Positions 9,670 to 17,375 of a stretch of 64,000 nt of DNA are shown here, piece after piece (position 1 is the first letter of the stretch; every line of letters starts with the position of its first letter). The stretch is taken from positions 1-64,000 of the forward strand of contig JBDVXK010000004.1 in assembly GCA_039964455.1 (NCBI GenBank). Reading direction: 5' to 3'. Below the pieces are notes generated by a model. It worked only from the letters and a program-made list of their open reading frames with translations. It was not told where the DNA came from and did not search any database. Origin of the DNA: CALJFL01 sp039964455. Its GTDB lineage: Bacteria; Pseudomonadota; Gammaproteobacteria; Pseudomonadales; Halieaceae. A program made the position numbers and the translations under genes.

Positions 9670-9730
9670 TAGTATTTTGTCATAATTCATCGTTAGGGTA
9701 AAGCCGCCGATGGTTTGCCAACGACTGGCT

Positions 9731-11230
9731 TCAGGGCTGCAGTAGGGGGTTTCTAAAGGCCAGTGCCTCGCCCAGGTGATCCCGGGCGACGCCATTGTTG
9801 GCTGCAAGGTCGGCGATGGTTCGCGCTACCCGCAGTGTGCTGTGTAGCGCGCGAGCTGACAGCTGCAGTCCGCCGGCAGCCTTTTCCAGCCAGTGCTTAT
9901 CGGCCTGGGTGAGTTGGCAGGCCGTAAGTGCCGCCTCATTGGCCAGCGCCGCGTTGGGGCAGCCCTGTCGCGCCATTTGTAGCTCCCGCGCCCTGCAGGT
10001 GCGCGCCCTAACGCACTGTGAAGACTCACCAGGCTCGTCCGGCTGTAACAACAGCTGGGCGGGTACCCTGGGCATGGGAATGTGCAGATCAATGCGATCC
10101 AGTAGTGGGCCGGAGATACGCGAGCGGTAGCGTTCAATCTGTGCGGGCGTGCAGCGGCAGTGCTTGTCCGGGTCGCCGTCATGTCCGCAGGGGCAGGGGT
10201 TCATGGCCGCAACCAGCTGGAAGCGAGCCGGGTAGCGAATTTTATGCAGTGCCCGTGACAGGGTGATGAATCCGGACTCCAGCGGCTCGCGCAGGGCCTC
10301 CAGGCTGTGGCGCGAAAATTCCGGTAGCTCATCCAGGAACAGCACACCGCCGTGTGCCCGTGAAATTTCTCCCGGCCTGGGCTTGCTGCCACCGCCTATC
10401 AGTGCCGCTGCACTGGCACTGTGGTGTGGCGCCCGAAACGGACCTTGAGTTGCGTCCTTGCAGCTCTCGCCGCTCAGGTCGGCCACCGCCATGGCCACCA
10501 GTATCTCCGCTGCCTCCAGCGGCGGCAGAATGCCCGGTAGTTGGCTGGCCAGCAGGGTTTTGCCGGTACCAGGCGGGCCAAAAAGCAGCAGGTTGTGCCT
10601 GCCGCTGGCGGCAATTTCCAAAGCTCTGCGCCCGGCTGCCTGCCCTCGGACCTGGCGTAAATCGGGAGAATGGCAGGGAGCGGGCTTGTCGAATTTGCCC
10701 TCACAGGCGGCCAGTGGTGCCGCACCATTGAGGTGCGCGCACAGTGTCAGGATATCGGCGGCTGCCAGCACCGTGCTGTCCGGTACTCGGGCGGCAGCGC
10801 TCGCCGCCTCCGGTGCCACCACAGCCGCGCGACTGGCTGCCGTGGTGGCGATGACAGCCGGAATTATCCCGCGGACTGCCTGCAGGCTGCCGTCCAGCGC
10901 CAACTCACCGTAAAACTCGTGTGCGGCAAGCCGGTCTGCTGGCAATTGCTGCGAGGCTGCCAGAATGCCCAGAGCAATTGGCAGATCGAACCGGCCGCCC
11001 TCCTTGGGCAGGTCTGCCGGGGCCAGGTTGACAGTGATGCGGCGGTCGGGGAATTCAAAGTGAGAGTTGAGTAGGGCGCTGCGCACGCGGTCTTTGCTCT
11101 CGCGTACGGTGGTTTCGGGGAGTCCGACGATATGGAAGGCTGGCAGGCCGTTGGCCAGATGAGTTTCAACCCTGACCAGTGGCGCATCCAGGCCCACTGA
11201 GGCCCTGCTGTAGATAGTAGATAGTTGCAT
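9731..11230 (-). CDS. comM: ComM/YifB family AAA+ Mg-chelatase-like ATPase
   Basis: Hexameric helicase that promotes branch migration during natural transformation in studied gammaproteobacteria. The protein has 499 residues: an N-terminal Lon-protease-like fold (about 1-170), then the AAA+ core with Walker A GPPGTGKT at 218-225, GGVLFLDELPEF as Walker B, the zinc-type motif MNPCPCGHDGDPDKHCRC, and the C-terminal Mg_chelatase_C helices. GGGAAGAG precedes the ATG. It lies downstream of ubiK and near glnK-amtB, as in Pseudomonas. Its presence suggests, but does not prove, competence for DNA uptake. Confidence 0.94.
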   Translation of the reverse strand: MQLSTIYSRASVGLDAPLVRVETHLANGLPAFHIVGLPETTVRESKDRVRSALLNSHFEFPDRRITVNLAPADLPKEGGRFDLPIALGILAASQQLPADRLAAHEFYGELALDGSLQAVRGIIPAVIATTAASRAAVVAPEAASAAARVPDSTVLAAADILTLCAHLNGAAPLAACEGKFDKPAPCHSPDLRQVRGQAAGRRALEIAASGRHNLLLFGPPGTGKTLLASQLPGILPPLEAAEILVAMAVADLSGESCKDATQGPFRAPHHSASAAALIGGGSKPRPGEISRAHGGVLFLDELPEFSRHSLEALREPLESGFITLSRALHKIRYPARFQLVAAMNPCPCGHDGDPDKHCRCTPAQIERYRSRISGPLLDRIDLHIPMPRVPAQLLLQPDEPGESSQCVRARTCRARELQMARQGCPNAALANEAALTACQLTQADKHWLEKAAGGLQLSARALHSTLRVARTIADLAANNGVARDHLGEALAFRNPLLQP

Positions 11231-11270
11231 CGCTCTTCCCTGAGCTTCGGCCTGTGTGCAGGCCGCGGTG

Positions 11271-11531
11271 TTAGTCGTTGCTGGTCGCCGCCTCCAGTGC
11301 CTGGTTCATTGCTTCCAGCTCGGCCTCCAGCGAGATGACCTTGGCCCGGGTGCGCTTGAGCACCTCGGTTTGGGCGTCGAACTCCTCTCTGCTGACAACA
11401 TCGAGTCGCTGCAACGCTGCCTGCGTCAGGGAGCGTACGCTTTTGTCGACTTCGTTTTTGATACCGCTATTACCGACGATCTCGTTGACCTGCTGGATCA
11501 CCTCGCCAATTGGAGGGGGTTTTAGTGCCAT
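11271..11531 (-). CDS. ubiK: Ubiquinone biosynthesis accessory factor UbiK (YqiC/BMFP family)
   Basis: Small protein of 86 residues, predicted as an amphipathic N-terminal helix followed by a trimeric coiled coil (residues about 48-82, EEFDAQTEVLKRTRAKVISL). UbiK binds UbiJ and stimulates aerobic ubiquinone synthesis in the cytosolic Ubi complex. The start MALKPPPIG is the conventional one; a longer open frame up to 11732 has no family-like sequence. It neighbours comM and the glnK-amtB block as in pseudomonads. The family call is good; function is by homology. Confidence 0.82.
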   Translation of the reverse strand: MALKPPPIGEVIQQVNEIVGNSGIKNEVDKSVRSLTQAALQRLDVVSREEFDAQTEVLKRTRAKVISLEAELEAMNQALEAATSND

Positions 11532-11603
11532 GCCCGTAGTGCCTCGACTGTGTATGCCTGCAGAGTGTAGAGGAATTCTGATTTTCAGCACAGAGCGGCT
11601 CGG

Positions 11604-11628
11604 TGCACAGCTATGGTGCGCTGCACCA
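11604..11628 (+). promoter_or_regulatory. NtrC-like enhancer sites
   Basis: TGCAC, seven bases, GTGC at 11604-11619 matches the NtrC consensus (TGCAC-N7-GTGCA) except the last base. A second overlapping dyad (ATGGTGC-GCT-GCACCAT, 11613-11629) follows. They lie roughly 125-150 bases upstream of the expected sigma-54 transcription start, the usual enhancer distance. This is sequence resemblance only. Confidence 0.5.
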
Positions 11629-11725
11629 TTATGAAACAGTCCGTGGTGCTCACAAATAGCCGCTAACCGCGCTAAAAACGCAAAAAAATCGGCTATGTGT
11701 CTGTATCTATTGAAGAAATTTGTAG

Positions 11726-11744
11726 TTGGCACGTGCCCTGCAAA
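11726..11744 (+). promoter_or_regulatory. Sigma-54 (-24/-12) promoter for the porin-glnK-amtB unit
   Basis: TTGGCACGTGCCCTGCAAA carries the -24 GG (11728-11729) and the -12 GC (11740-11741), ten bases apart. It matches TGGCACG-N4-TTGCA with one mismatch. Transcription should begin near 11753, leaving a leader of about 90 bases. The 312-base gap 11532-11843 otherwise holds only the NtrC-like sites and the divergent ubiK upstream region. Confidence 0.7.
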
Positions 11745-11843
11745 TCTCCGGGTGCAGATTTCACAGAACGTGTCTGTCGGTTTTAACCAGGTATCACTTT
11801 GTATCTCGGGGCCGAAGACACGCTGTTTTAGGAGAGATGAAAC

Positions 11844-12584
11844 ATGCTGAACAAGAAATTGCTTCCCGCAGCGCTGGCAACCTCACTTTTGGCAGGAGCG
11901 ACTGTAACTCAGGTGGCTCATGCCGATATGGAAATCAGCGGTAATGTCGCATTGACCAGCGACTACCGCTTCCGCGGTATTTCCCAGTCTGATGAAGACA
12001 TCGCGATCCAGGGCGGATTCGACCTGGGTTGGGACACCGGTATCTACGTTGGCGCCTGGGGCTCCAGCGTTGACTTCAACGGCGTTGATGGTGAGGGTTT
12101 TGATGGCAGTCTGGAACTCGACTACTACGTAGGCTGGGCCAGCGACATTGGCGACAGCGGCTTCGCCATTGATGTGGGCTACCTCTACTACGACTATCCC
12201 GGAGACAGCAGCTCTGGTGAGGGCGATTATCAGGAGCTGTATGGCAGCTTGAGCTGGAACGACCTGGCTGTGGGCATGGCGTACTCGGATGACTACTACG
12301 GCGAGACCGACACCTTCTTCTACTACTACGCCGACTACAGCCTTGGCATCAACGACACCTTCACCATTGATTTTCATGTCGGCTACAACGACCTGGAAAA
12401 GAATGGCGGCTTCCTCGCTACCGATGAAGATTCCTATATTGATTACTCTGTGGGTGTAACCGCCTCGTGGCTGGCTGTCGACTGGACGCTCGCCTACGTG
12501 GGCACCGACCTCGATGAAGAGGACGTGTTTGATACAGAGTGGGGTGATGACTCAATCATATTCACCATCTCCAAGAGCATGTAA
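11844..12584 (+). CDS. TorF-family putative outer-membrane porin
   Basis: Outer-membrane beta-barrel of 246 residues with a cleavable signal peptide (cut near AHADMEIS). The segment ISGNVALTSDYRFRGISQSD is the hallmark of this family, and alternating aromatic/acidic strands (LELDYYVGWA, FFYYYADYSLG) run to the end. The protein is very acidic. AGGAGAGATG sits just before the ATG. It is first in a unit with glnK and amtB behind a sigma-54 promoter, so I infer a role in letting ammonium or small nitrogen compounds through the outer membrane when nitrogen is scarce. The substrate has not been shown. Confidence 0.85.
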   Translation: MLNKKLLPAALATSLLAGATVTQVAHADMEISGNVALTSDYRFRGISQSDEDIAIQGGFDLGWDTGIYVGAWGSSVDFNGVDGEGFDGSLELDYYVGWASDIGDSGFAIDVGYLYYDYPGDSSSGEGDYQELYGSLSWNDLAVGMAYSDDYYGETDTFFYYYADYSLGINDTFTIDFHVGYNDLEKNGGFLATDEDSYIDYSVGVTASWLAVDWTLAYVGTDLDEEDVFDTEWGDDSIIFTISKSM

Positions 12585-12606
12585 GCAGGCTCGCACAGAA
12601 CACAAC

Positions 12607-12624
12607 GGCGCCCCGCGGGGCGCC
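12607..12624 (+). other. Intercistronic GC-rich hairpin between porin and glnK
   Basis: GGCGCCCCGCGGGGCGCC is a perfect 18-base palindrome in the 62-base gap. There is no T-run, so it is unlikely to terminate transcription fully. It could stabilise or partly attenuate the porin mRNA relative to glnK-amtB. Confidence 0.5.
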
Positions 12625-12646
12625 AATCCAATACCAGGAGAGTTTC

Positions 12647-12985
12647 ATGAAGTTAATTACGGCTATTGTAAAGCCATTCAAGCTGGATGATGTGCGTGAA
12701 GCACTGTCCGAGATTGGTGTGCAGGGCATTACCGTCACTGAGGTAAAAGGCTTTGGTCGCCAGAAGGGTCACACCGAATTGTATCGCGGCGCTGAGTATG
12801 TCGTTGATTTTTTACCCAAAGTCAAAATCGAAGTTGCTGTTGCAGACAGTGTGGTCGAACAGACCATAGAGGCCATAACCAAGGCAGCCAACACAGGCAA
12901 GATCGGCGACGGCAAGGTGTTTGTATCCCCGTTGGAGCAGGTTATCCGGATTCGTACCGGTGAAACTGGCGAGGAAGCCATCTAG
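12647..12985 (+). CDS. glnK: PII nitrogen regulatory protein GlnK (copy 1)
   Basis: Trimeric nitrogen/2-oxoglutarate sensor of 112 residues. The T-loop is complete, with the uridylylation Tyr51 in ELYRGAEYVVDF. The B- and C-loop motifs NTGKIGDGKVFV and IRIRTGETG bind ATP/ADP. Next to amtB it most likely plugs the ammonium channel when nitrogen is plentiful and releases it once uridylylated by GlnD. AGGAGAG precedes the ATG, and amtB follows after 32 bases. A second, closely related PII gene lies beyond amtB. Confidence 0.96.
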   Translation: MKLITAIVKPFKLDDVREALSEIGVQGITVTEVKGFGRQKGHTELYRGAEYVVDFLPKVKIEVAVADSVVEQTIEAITKAANTGKIGDGKVFVSPLEQVIRIRTGETGEEAI

Positions 12986-13017
12986 GCCCCTGACACAATC
13001 AAAAGAGAGTATTTCCC

Positions 13018-14256
13018 ATGGAAAACGAAATTTTTCAATTACAGTACGCGCTAGACACATTTTATTTCCTGGTGTGCGGCGCGCTGGTTATGTGGATGGC
13101 CGCCGGCTTCTCCATGTTGGAAGCGGGCCTGGTCCGTACCAAGAACACCACTGAGATCCTGACCAAAAACGTCGCGCTGTATGCTATTGCCAGCATCATG
13201 TACATGGTTTGCGGCTACGCCATCATGTATGGCGGCGACATCATGCTATCCACCATCACTGGTGACGGCGTGACTGGCGCAGAGGAACCTGCCACGTATG
13301 CACCATCGGCGGACTTCTTCTTCCAGGTTGTGTTTGTAGCGACGGCAATGTCCATCGTTTCGGGTGCGGTTGCCGAGCGTATGAAGTTGTGGTCTTTCCT
13401 GATATTCGCGGTTGTCATGACCGGCGTCATCTACCCGCTGGAAGGTAGCTGGACCTGGGGCGGCAACGCTGTGTTTGGCATGTACACCCTTGGCGACCTT
13501 GGCTTCTCCGACTTTGCCGGCTCCGGTATTGTGCACATGGCTGGTGCATCTGCTGCTCTGGCGGGAGTGCTCCTTCTCGGTGCTCGTAAGGGTAAGTATG
13601 GTGCCGATGGCTCAATACACCCGATCCCCGGCGCGAACCTGCCACTGGCGACACTGGGTACCTTCATCCTCTGGATGGGTTGGTTCGGCTTTAATGGTGG
13701 TTCCGTACTGGCAACAGCCAGTGTTGAATCGGCCAACAGCGTGGCCATCGTATTTATGAACACCAACGCGGCTGCCGCTGGCGGCCTGGTAGCGGCGCTG
13801 CTGACTGCACGCATTTTGTTTGGTAAGGCTGATCTCACCATGGCGCTTAACGGTGCGCTGGCTGGCCTGGTGGCAATTACTGCCGAGCCTTCCACACCCA
13901 CTGCGTTGCAGGCAACCCTGTTCGGTGCGGTAGGCGGTGTGCTGGTTGTGTTCTCCATTATCGGTCTGGACAAGTTGAAGATTGATGATCCAGTTGGTGC
14001 TATCTCAGTGCACGGCACAGTGGGTCTTCTGGGATTGCTGCTGGTACCGGTGACCAATGGTGAGAACTCATCGTTTAGTGGCCAGTTGATCGGTGCAGCG
14101 ACCATCTTCGTCTGGGTGTTTGGAGCGAGCCTAGTGACCTTCGGAATCATCAAAGCCATCATGGGCATCCGCGTCAGCGAAGAAGATGAGTACGAGGGCG
14201 TGGATCTTGCCGAATGCGGTATGGAAGCCTACCCGGAGTTCGTTTCAGCTAAATAG
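13018..14256 (+). CDS. amtB: Ammonium transporter AmtB
   Basis: Amt/Rh-family trimeric ammonium channel of 412 residues with eleven predicted membrane helices. Characteristic segments are MWMAAGFSMLEAGLVRTKN, GSGIVHMAGASAALAGVLLLG (containing the first pore His), WMGWFGFNGGS and ISVHGTVGLLGLLL (second pore His). No signal peptide is apparent, unlike E. coli AmtB. It is co-transcribed with glnK from the sigma-54 promoter and ends at a strong terminator (14287-14312). Confidence 0.96.
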   Translation: MENEIFQLQYALDTFYFLVCGALVMWMAAGFSMLEAGLVRTKNTTEILTKNVALYAIASIMYMVCGYAIMYGGDIMLSTITGDGVTGAEEPATYAPSADFFFQVVFVATAMSIVSGAVAERMKLWSFLIFAVVMTGVIYPLEGSWTWGGNAVFGMYTLGDLGFSDFAGSGIVHMAGASAALAGVLLLGARKGKYGADGSIHPIPGANLPLATLGTFILWMGWFGFNGGSVLATASVESANSVAIVFMNTNAAAAGGLVAALLTARILFGKADLTMALNGALAGLVAITAEPSTPTALQATLFGAVGGVLVVFSIIGLDKLKIDDPVGAISVHGTVGLLGLLLVPVTNGENSSFSGQLIGAATIFVWVFGASLVTFGIIKAIMGIRVSEEDEYEGVDLAECGMEAYPEFVSAK

Positions 14257-14286
14257 TCTTGCGGGCGCATTTTGTGATGCGTATTT

Positions 14287-14312
14287 GGGGGCCTTCGGGC
14301 CCCCTTTTTTTT
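14287..14312 (+). terminator. Rho-independent terminator after amtB
   Basis: A GGGGGCC stem with a TTCG tetraloop and the perfect complement GGCCCCC, followed by eight T residues. It separates amtB from the second PII gene. Confidence 0.93.
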
Positions 14313-14315
14313 GCC

Positions 14316-14343
14316 TTGCCATTCTCTGTACGCATTCCATAAT
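14316..14343 (+). promoter_or_regulatory. Sigma-70-like promoter for the second PII gene
   Basis: TTGCCA (14316-14321) and CATAAT (14338-14343) with a 16-base spacer, directly after the amtB terminator and about 30 bases before the ATG. I see no -24/-12 element here. Confidence 0.45.
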
Positions 14344-14374
14344 GAGTACTGATCCAACTATCGGGATTTAAGGC

Positions 14375-14713
14375 ATGAAACTGGTTACCGCAATTATAAA
14401 GCCGTTCAAAATGGATGATGTGCGCTCGGCGCTGTCAGAGATCGGTGTGCAAGGCATTACTGTCACCGAAGTGAAGGGCTTTGGCCGGCAGAAGGGGCAC
14501 ACTGAGCTTTACCGGGGTGCGGAGTATGTTGTCGATTTTCTGCCAAAGCTCAAGCTTGAGATCGCGGTTGCAGACGGCCAGATTGAAGCGACCATCGAGG
14601 CTATTGTAGAAGCTGCGAACACCGGTAAAATAGGCGACGGAAAGATTTTTGTCTCCGATCTGGAGCAGGTAATTCGTATCCGGACCGGCGAGACTGGCGA
14701 AGAGGCAGTCTAG
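14375..14713 (+). CDS. PII nitrogen regulatory protein (copy 2, GlnB/GlnK type)
   Basis: Second PII protein of 112 residues, with T-loop Tyr51 and both nucleotide-binding motifs intact. It differs from copy 1 at 16 positions by my alignment, clustered at 59-79 and 91-94, while residues 19-58 are identical; the DNA differs at many synonymous sites, so the duplication is old. It has its own promoter-like sequence and is cut off from amtB by a terminator. It may therefore be the constitutive, GlnB-like sensor acting on NtrB/GlnE. GlnB versus GlnK cannot be decided from sequence alone. Confidence 0.93.
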   Translation: MKLVTAIIKPFKMDDVRSALSEIGVQGITVTEVKGFGRQKGHTELYRGAEYVVDFLPKLKLEIAVADGQIEATIEAIVEAANTGKIGDGKIFVSDLEQVIRIRTGETGEEAV

Positions 14714-14753
14714 CCCCAAATTCAATACAACTACTGACTAGGGAATACTCACA

Positions 14754-14954
14754 ATGTTGAACAAGACCATTCTCGGTGCCGCCGTTATCGCATTATCACT
14801 GGGCCTGACAGCCTGTGGCGGCAGCAGCACCACTGTAAAGCAGACCGAAACTCAGGGTCAGCAGCTTATGGATCTGAAAGAAGCCTACGATAAGGGCGTT
14901 ATTTCGGAGAAGGAGTACGAGTCCACCAAGAAGAAAATCCTCAAGGGCGGCTGA
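14754..14954 (+). CDS. Small SHOCT-like lipoprotein
   Basis: Lipoprotein of 66 residues. The signal peptide ends in the lipobox LTAC (Cys21), then comes a short linker and a SHOCT-like helical module (LMDLKEAYDKGVISEKEYES). This module occurs at the ends of many bacterial proteins and is thought to mediate oligomerisation. It lies 40 bases after the second PII gene and is followed by a terminator, so it is probably co-transcribed. Any link to nitrogen control is unproven. Confidence 0.75.
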   Translation: MLNKTILGAAVIALSLGLTACGGSSTTVKQTETQGQQLMDLKEAYDKGVISEKEYESTKKKILKGG

Positions 14955-14964
14955 TAGCGTTCTG

Positions 14965-14994
14965 GCGCCGGCAGGCTTTGCCGGCGCTTGTTTT
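14965..14994. terminator. Terminator between the lipoprotein and yigB
   Basis: GCGCCGGCA pairs perfectly with TGCCGGCGC around a five-base loop (14974-14978), followed by TTGTTTT. It serves the plus-strand unit and touches the end of the convergent yigB. Confidence 0.85.
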
Positions 14995-15697
14995 ACGTGT
15001 TGCCCAGATCTGCAATCGCAGCGGGCAGCTGCTTTAAATTATCGATTTCCCTGTCGGCTCTTGCACCGCCGGGCCAGTCTTCACCTTGTGAATTCATCCA
15101 TACAGTTAACATGCCGACGGCTTTCGCACCCTGCACGTCGTGGTCCGCATTGTCTCCGACATGGATGATCGCTTCCGGCGACACCTGCGCTTTGGCTATC
15201 GCGGCGTGAAACATATCAGGTGCCGGCTTGCTGGCGCCTATCTCCTCTGCCAGAAACGCGAAATCAAAATATTCGCCGGCATCTGTTTTGTAGATGTCCG
15301 CATTGCCGTTGGTAAGTGCGCCCAGGGTGTAATCCCTGGCCAGTGCCTCGAGAACTTCAAGGGCTTCTTCGTAAAGTTGTACGGCATGTCTGGCTTTTAA
15401 GAAAACCTCGAAGGCCTGTTCGGCGCCTTCGCGCGACTCGGCATCACCATACCCGGCCTGGCGCTGCAGCTCATATAGCATTTGGGTGCGCATCTGGCTG
15501 ATATGGTGGGCAAGCTGGGGGTTGCGCTGCCAAACCCCTTTCTTGAATTCCCACAGTTGATCATGATCGAACTGTTCTATGCTGCCCGGTCGATGTTCCA
15601 GCAGCCATTCACGCTGGGCATCCTCCGCCCTGATCAGGGCCGGTTCCACGTCCCACAGCGTATTGTCCAGGTCAAAGGTGATTACTTCGATGGCCAT
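14993..15697 (-). CDS. yigB: HAD-family phosphatase YigB
   Basis: HAD subfamily IA hydrolase of 234 residues. Motif I is FDLDNTLWD (catalytic DLD near residue 9), motif II LGALTNGNAD, motif III Lys in GASKPAPDMF, motif IV HVGDNADHDVQGA. E. coli YigB dephosphorylates FMN and the riboflavin precursor 5-amino-6-(5-phosphoribitylamino)uracil. It follows xerC by eight bases, as in E. coli (dapF-DUF484-xerC-yigB), which supports the name. Substrate is by homology. Confidence 0.85.
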   Translation of the reverse strand: MAIEVITFDLDNTLWDVEPALIRAEDAQREWLLEHRPGSIEQFDHDQLWEFKKGVWQRNPQLAHHISQMRTQMLYELQRQAGYGDAESREGAEQAFEVFLKARHAVQLYEEALEVLEALARDYTLGALTNGNADIYKTDAGEYFDFAFLAEEIGASKPAPDMFHAAIAKAQVSPEAIIHVGDNADHDVQGAKAVGMLTVWMNSQGEDWPGGARADREIDNLKQLPAAIADLGNT

Positions 15698-15705
15698 GGT
15701 TGTAC

Positions 15706-16623
15706 TCAGTCGCGTTTGCGCCGTTTGGCCCGTGGATGGGCCGCATCATAAACCTTGGCCAGATGTTGAAAGTCCAGGTGGGTGTAAATCTGCGTGGTGG
15801 CGATATTGGCGTGACCCAATAACTCCTGTACCGCTCGCAAGTCGCCGCTTGATTCCAGCATGTGGCTGGCGAAAGAGTGCCGCAGCATATGCGGGTGTAC
15901 ATCCTGGCGCATGCCGGATTTACGGCCCTGTAATTTTAATCGGGCCTGGATATTGCGGGGGCTGATGCGTTTGCCGCGGGTGCTGGTAAATATCGCCAGC
16001 GCACTGTCCTCGTCGGCAGCCAGGTGCGGCCTGACTTCCAGCCACCGTTCTATTGCCTCCAACGCTGCTGCGCCTACTGGCACGGTGCGTGTTTTCTTGC
16101 CCTTGCCGGTAATGGTTATCAGGCGGTCGCTCTGGTCTATGTCGTTGAGATTGATAGCGGCCAGTTCGGCCAGGCGCAGTCCCGACGAGTAAAACAATTC
16201 CGCGATAGCGCGGTCTCTTCTGGCCAGCGGTGTGTCGTCCTCAAATTTGAGGTATTGGTCAACCTGATCGGCGTCCAGGGTGCGGGGCAATTTGCGGGGT
16301 TTACGAGGCGCCTGCACACTGGCAGCGGGATTGCGCGGATAGCCGGCTTCCCTGCCCAGGTAATTGAACAGTGAGCGCGCGGCAGACAGGCTGCGCTGGA
16401 TGCTGCTGCCAGCAAGACCACGACGGTGCATCTGGCTGACCCACTGGCGTATGTCGGCTTCCTGTATTTTGTCGGCGCTGTCGATGTCGCGGCTATCGCA
16501 ATAGGTTTTCAGCGATAGCAGGTCGCGCTCGTAGTTGCTCAGTGTGTGCCCGGAAAGTTGCCTGACATCACGCAGGTAGTTGAGAAACTGCGCGCTCGAG
16601 TCGGCCAGCGGGGGAGAGGCCAC
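15706..16623 (-). CDS. xerC: Site-specific tyrosine recombinase XerC
   Basis: Resolves chromosome dimers at dif together with XerD. The N-terminal SAM-like DNA-binding domain spans about residues 1-95. The catalytic domain carries Arg (SSGLRLAEL), Lys in ITGKGKKTR, HxxR in HMLRHSFASHML, His in LLGHANIATTQ and nucleophile Tyr280. The length of 305 is normal. The start is GTG with a poorly spaced AGGA, so the first residues are uncertain. Its place between DUF484 and yigB marks it as housekeeping, not a mobile-element integrase. Confidence 0.93.
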   Translation of the reverse strand: MASPPLADSSAQFLNYLRDVRQLSGHTLSNYERDLLSLKTYCDSRDIDSADKIQEADIRQWVSQMHRRGLAGSSIQRSLSAARSLFNYLGREAGYPRNPAASVQAPRKPRKLPRTLDADQVDQYLKFEDDTPLARRDRAIAELFYSSGLRLAELAAINLNDIDQSDRLITITGKGKKTRTVPVGAAALEAIERWLEVRPHLAADEDSALAIFTSTRGKRISPRNIQARLKLQGRKSGMRQDVHPHMLRHSFASHMLESSGDLRAVQELLGHANIATTQIYTHLDFQHLAKVYDAAHPRAKRRKRD

Positions 16624-16628
16624 AGGTC

Positions 16629-17330
16629 CTAGCCGGTACTGTTACGTGGCAGGTAGGGCAATAACCGAATGATCACATCGGCGATATGGTTGAGGAACAG
16701 GGTGCCCATGTTTGAGCTGTAGCGAGATGCATCGGAACTTCCTACCGCAATCACGCCCAGGTCCTCGGTGCTGTGCAGTGGCATCACCGCAGCAGAGCCA
16801 ACGTCTCCTGCTCCGGGGAACAGGTAGCCCAGTTCTTCCTTGCGCAGCGGCCCACACATGGCCTTTTTTCCTTTCAGTAGTGGCCCGATTTCAATCCTGG
16901 CGCTGTCGGCACTCTCTACGCGGCAGTCACCCTCGGAGCCGGGCTCGCCAAACAGAATCATGGTGGCGTGCTCTACCTCAAACTCGCCAGACATGGACTC
17001 GTGGAAGGCGGCATGCAGTTCGGCAACGGTGTTAGCTTCCAGCAGCCGCAATACCAGGTTGCGGGTCTGTTCGTAAAGTTTGTCATTGTCGCGGGCATTG
17101 GCTGTGAGGGTATTTAGGCGGTGGCGCATATCGATATTGCGCTCGCGCAGCACGCTGACCTGCTTCTCTACCAGTGAAACGGCGGAGCCGGAGGCGTGGG
17201 AGACATGCAGAAAATCAAGCATATCGGGATTGCGCTGGAGAAAGTCGCTGTTCTCCTTCAGATACTCCCTGACCTGCTCATCGTCGAGTTCAAGGTCTGG
17301 GGTGACGGCTTGCTCGTTGGTCCCTGGCAT
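16629..17330 (-). CDS. DUF484 family protein
   Basis: Protein of 233 residues with a GAF-like fold. The N-terminal part (VREYLKENSDFLQRNPDMLDFL) and a central coiled coil (about 55-85) precede the GAF-like domain (about 90-230), which ends in the segment LFLNHIADVIIRLLPY. The gene almost always lies between dapF and xerC in gammaproteobacteria, and its function is unknown. It is five bases from xerC. Confidence 0.88.
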   Translation of the reverse strand: MPGTNEQAVTPDLELDDEQVREYLKENSDFLQRNPDMLDFLHVSHASGSAVSLVEKQVSVLRERNIDMRHRLNTLTANARDNDKLYEQTRNLVLRLLEANTVAELHAAFHESMSGEFEVEHATMILFGEPGSEGDCRVESADSARIEIGPLLKGKKAMCGPLRKEELGYLFPGAGDVGSAAVMPLHSTEDLGVIAVGSSDASRYSSNMGTLFLNHIADVIIRLLPYLPRNSTG

Positions 17331-17375
17331 CTGTTGGTATCCCCTATGGTCGTTGAGCCGCCCACAGAGGCGACG

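Noticed and set aside
9731..11230. Magnesium chelatase subunit for chlorophyll synthesis
   Set aside because: The Lon-like N-terminus and the zinc motif identify ComM/YifB; no photosynthesis genes are present in the window.
13431..14168. 245-codon minus-strand frame inside amtB
   Set aside because: Pro/Ala/Ser-rich shadow of the amtB membrane helices, with no start signal.
15706..16623. Tyrosine recombinase as sign of an integrative element
   Set aside because: It is XerC in its conserved housekeeping neighbourhood (dapF-DUF484-xerC-yigB), and no att-like repeats or phage genes are nearby.
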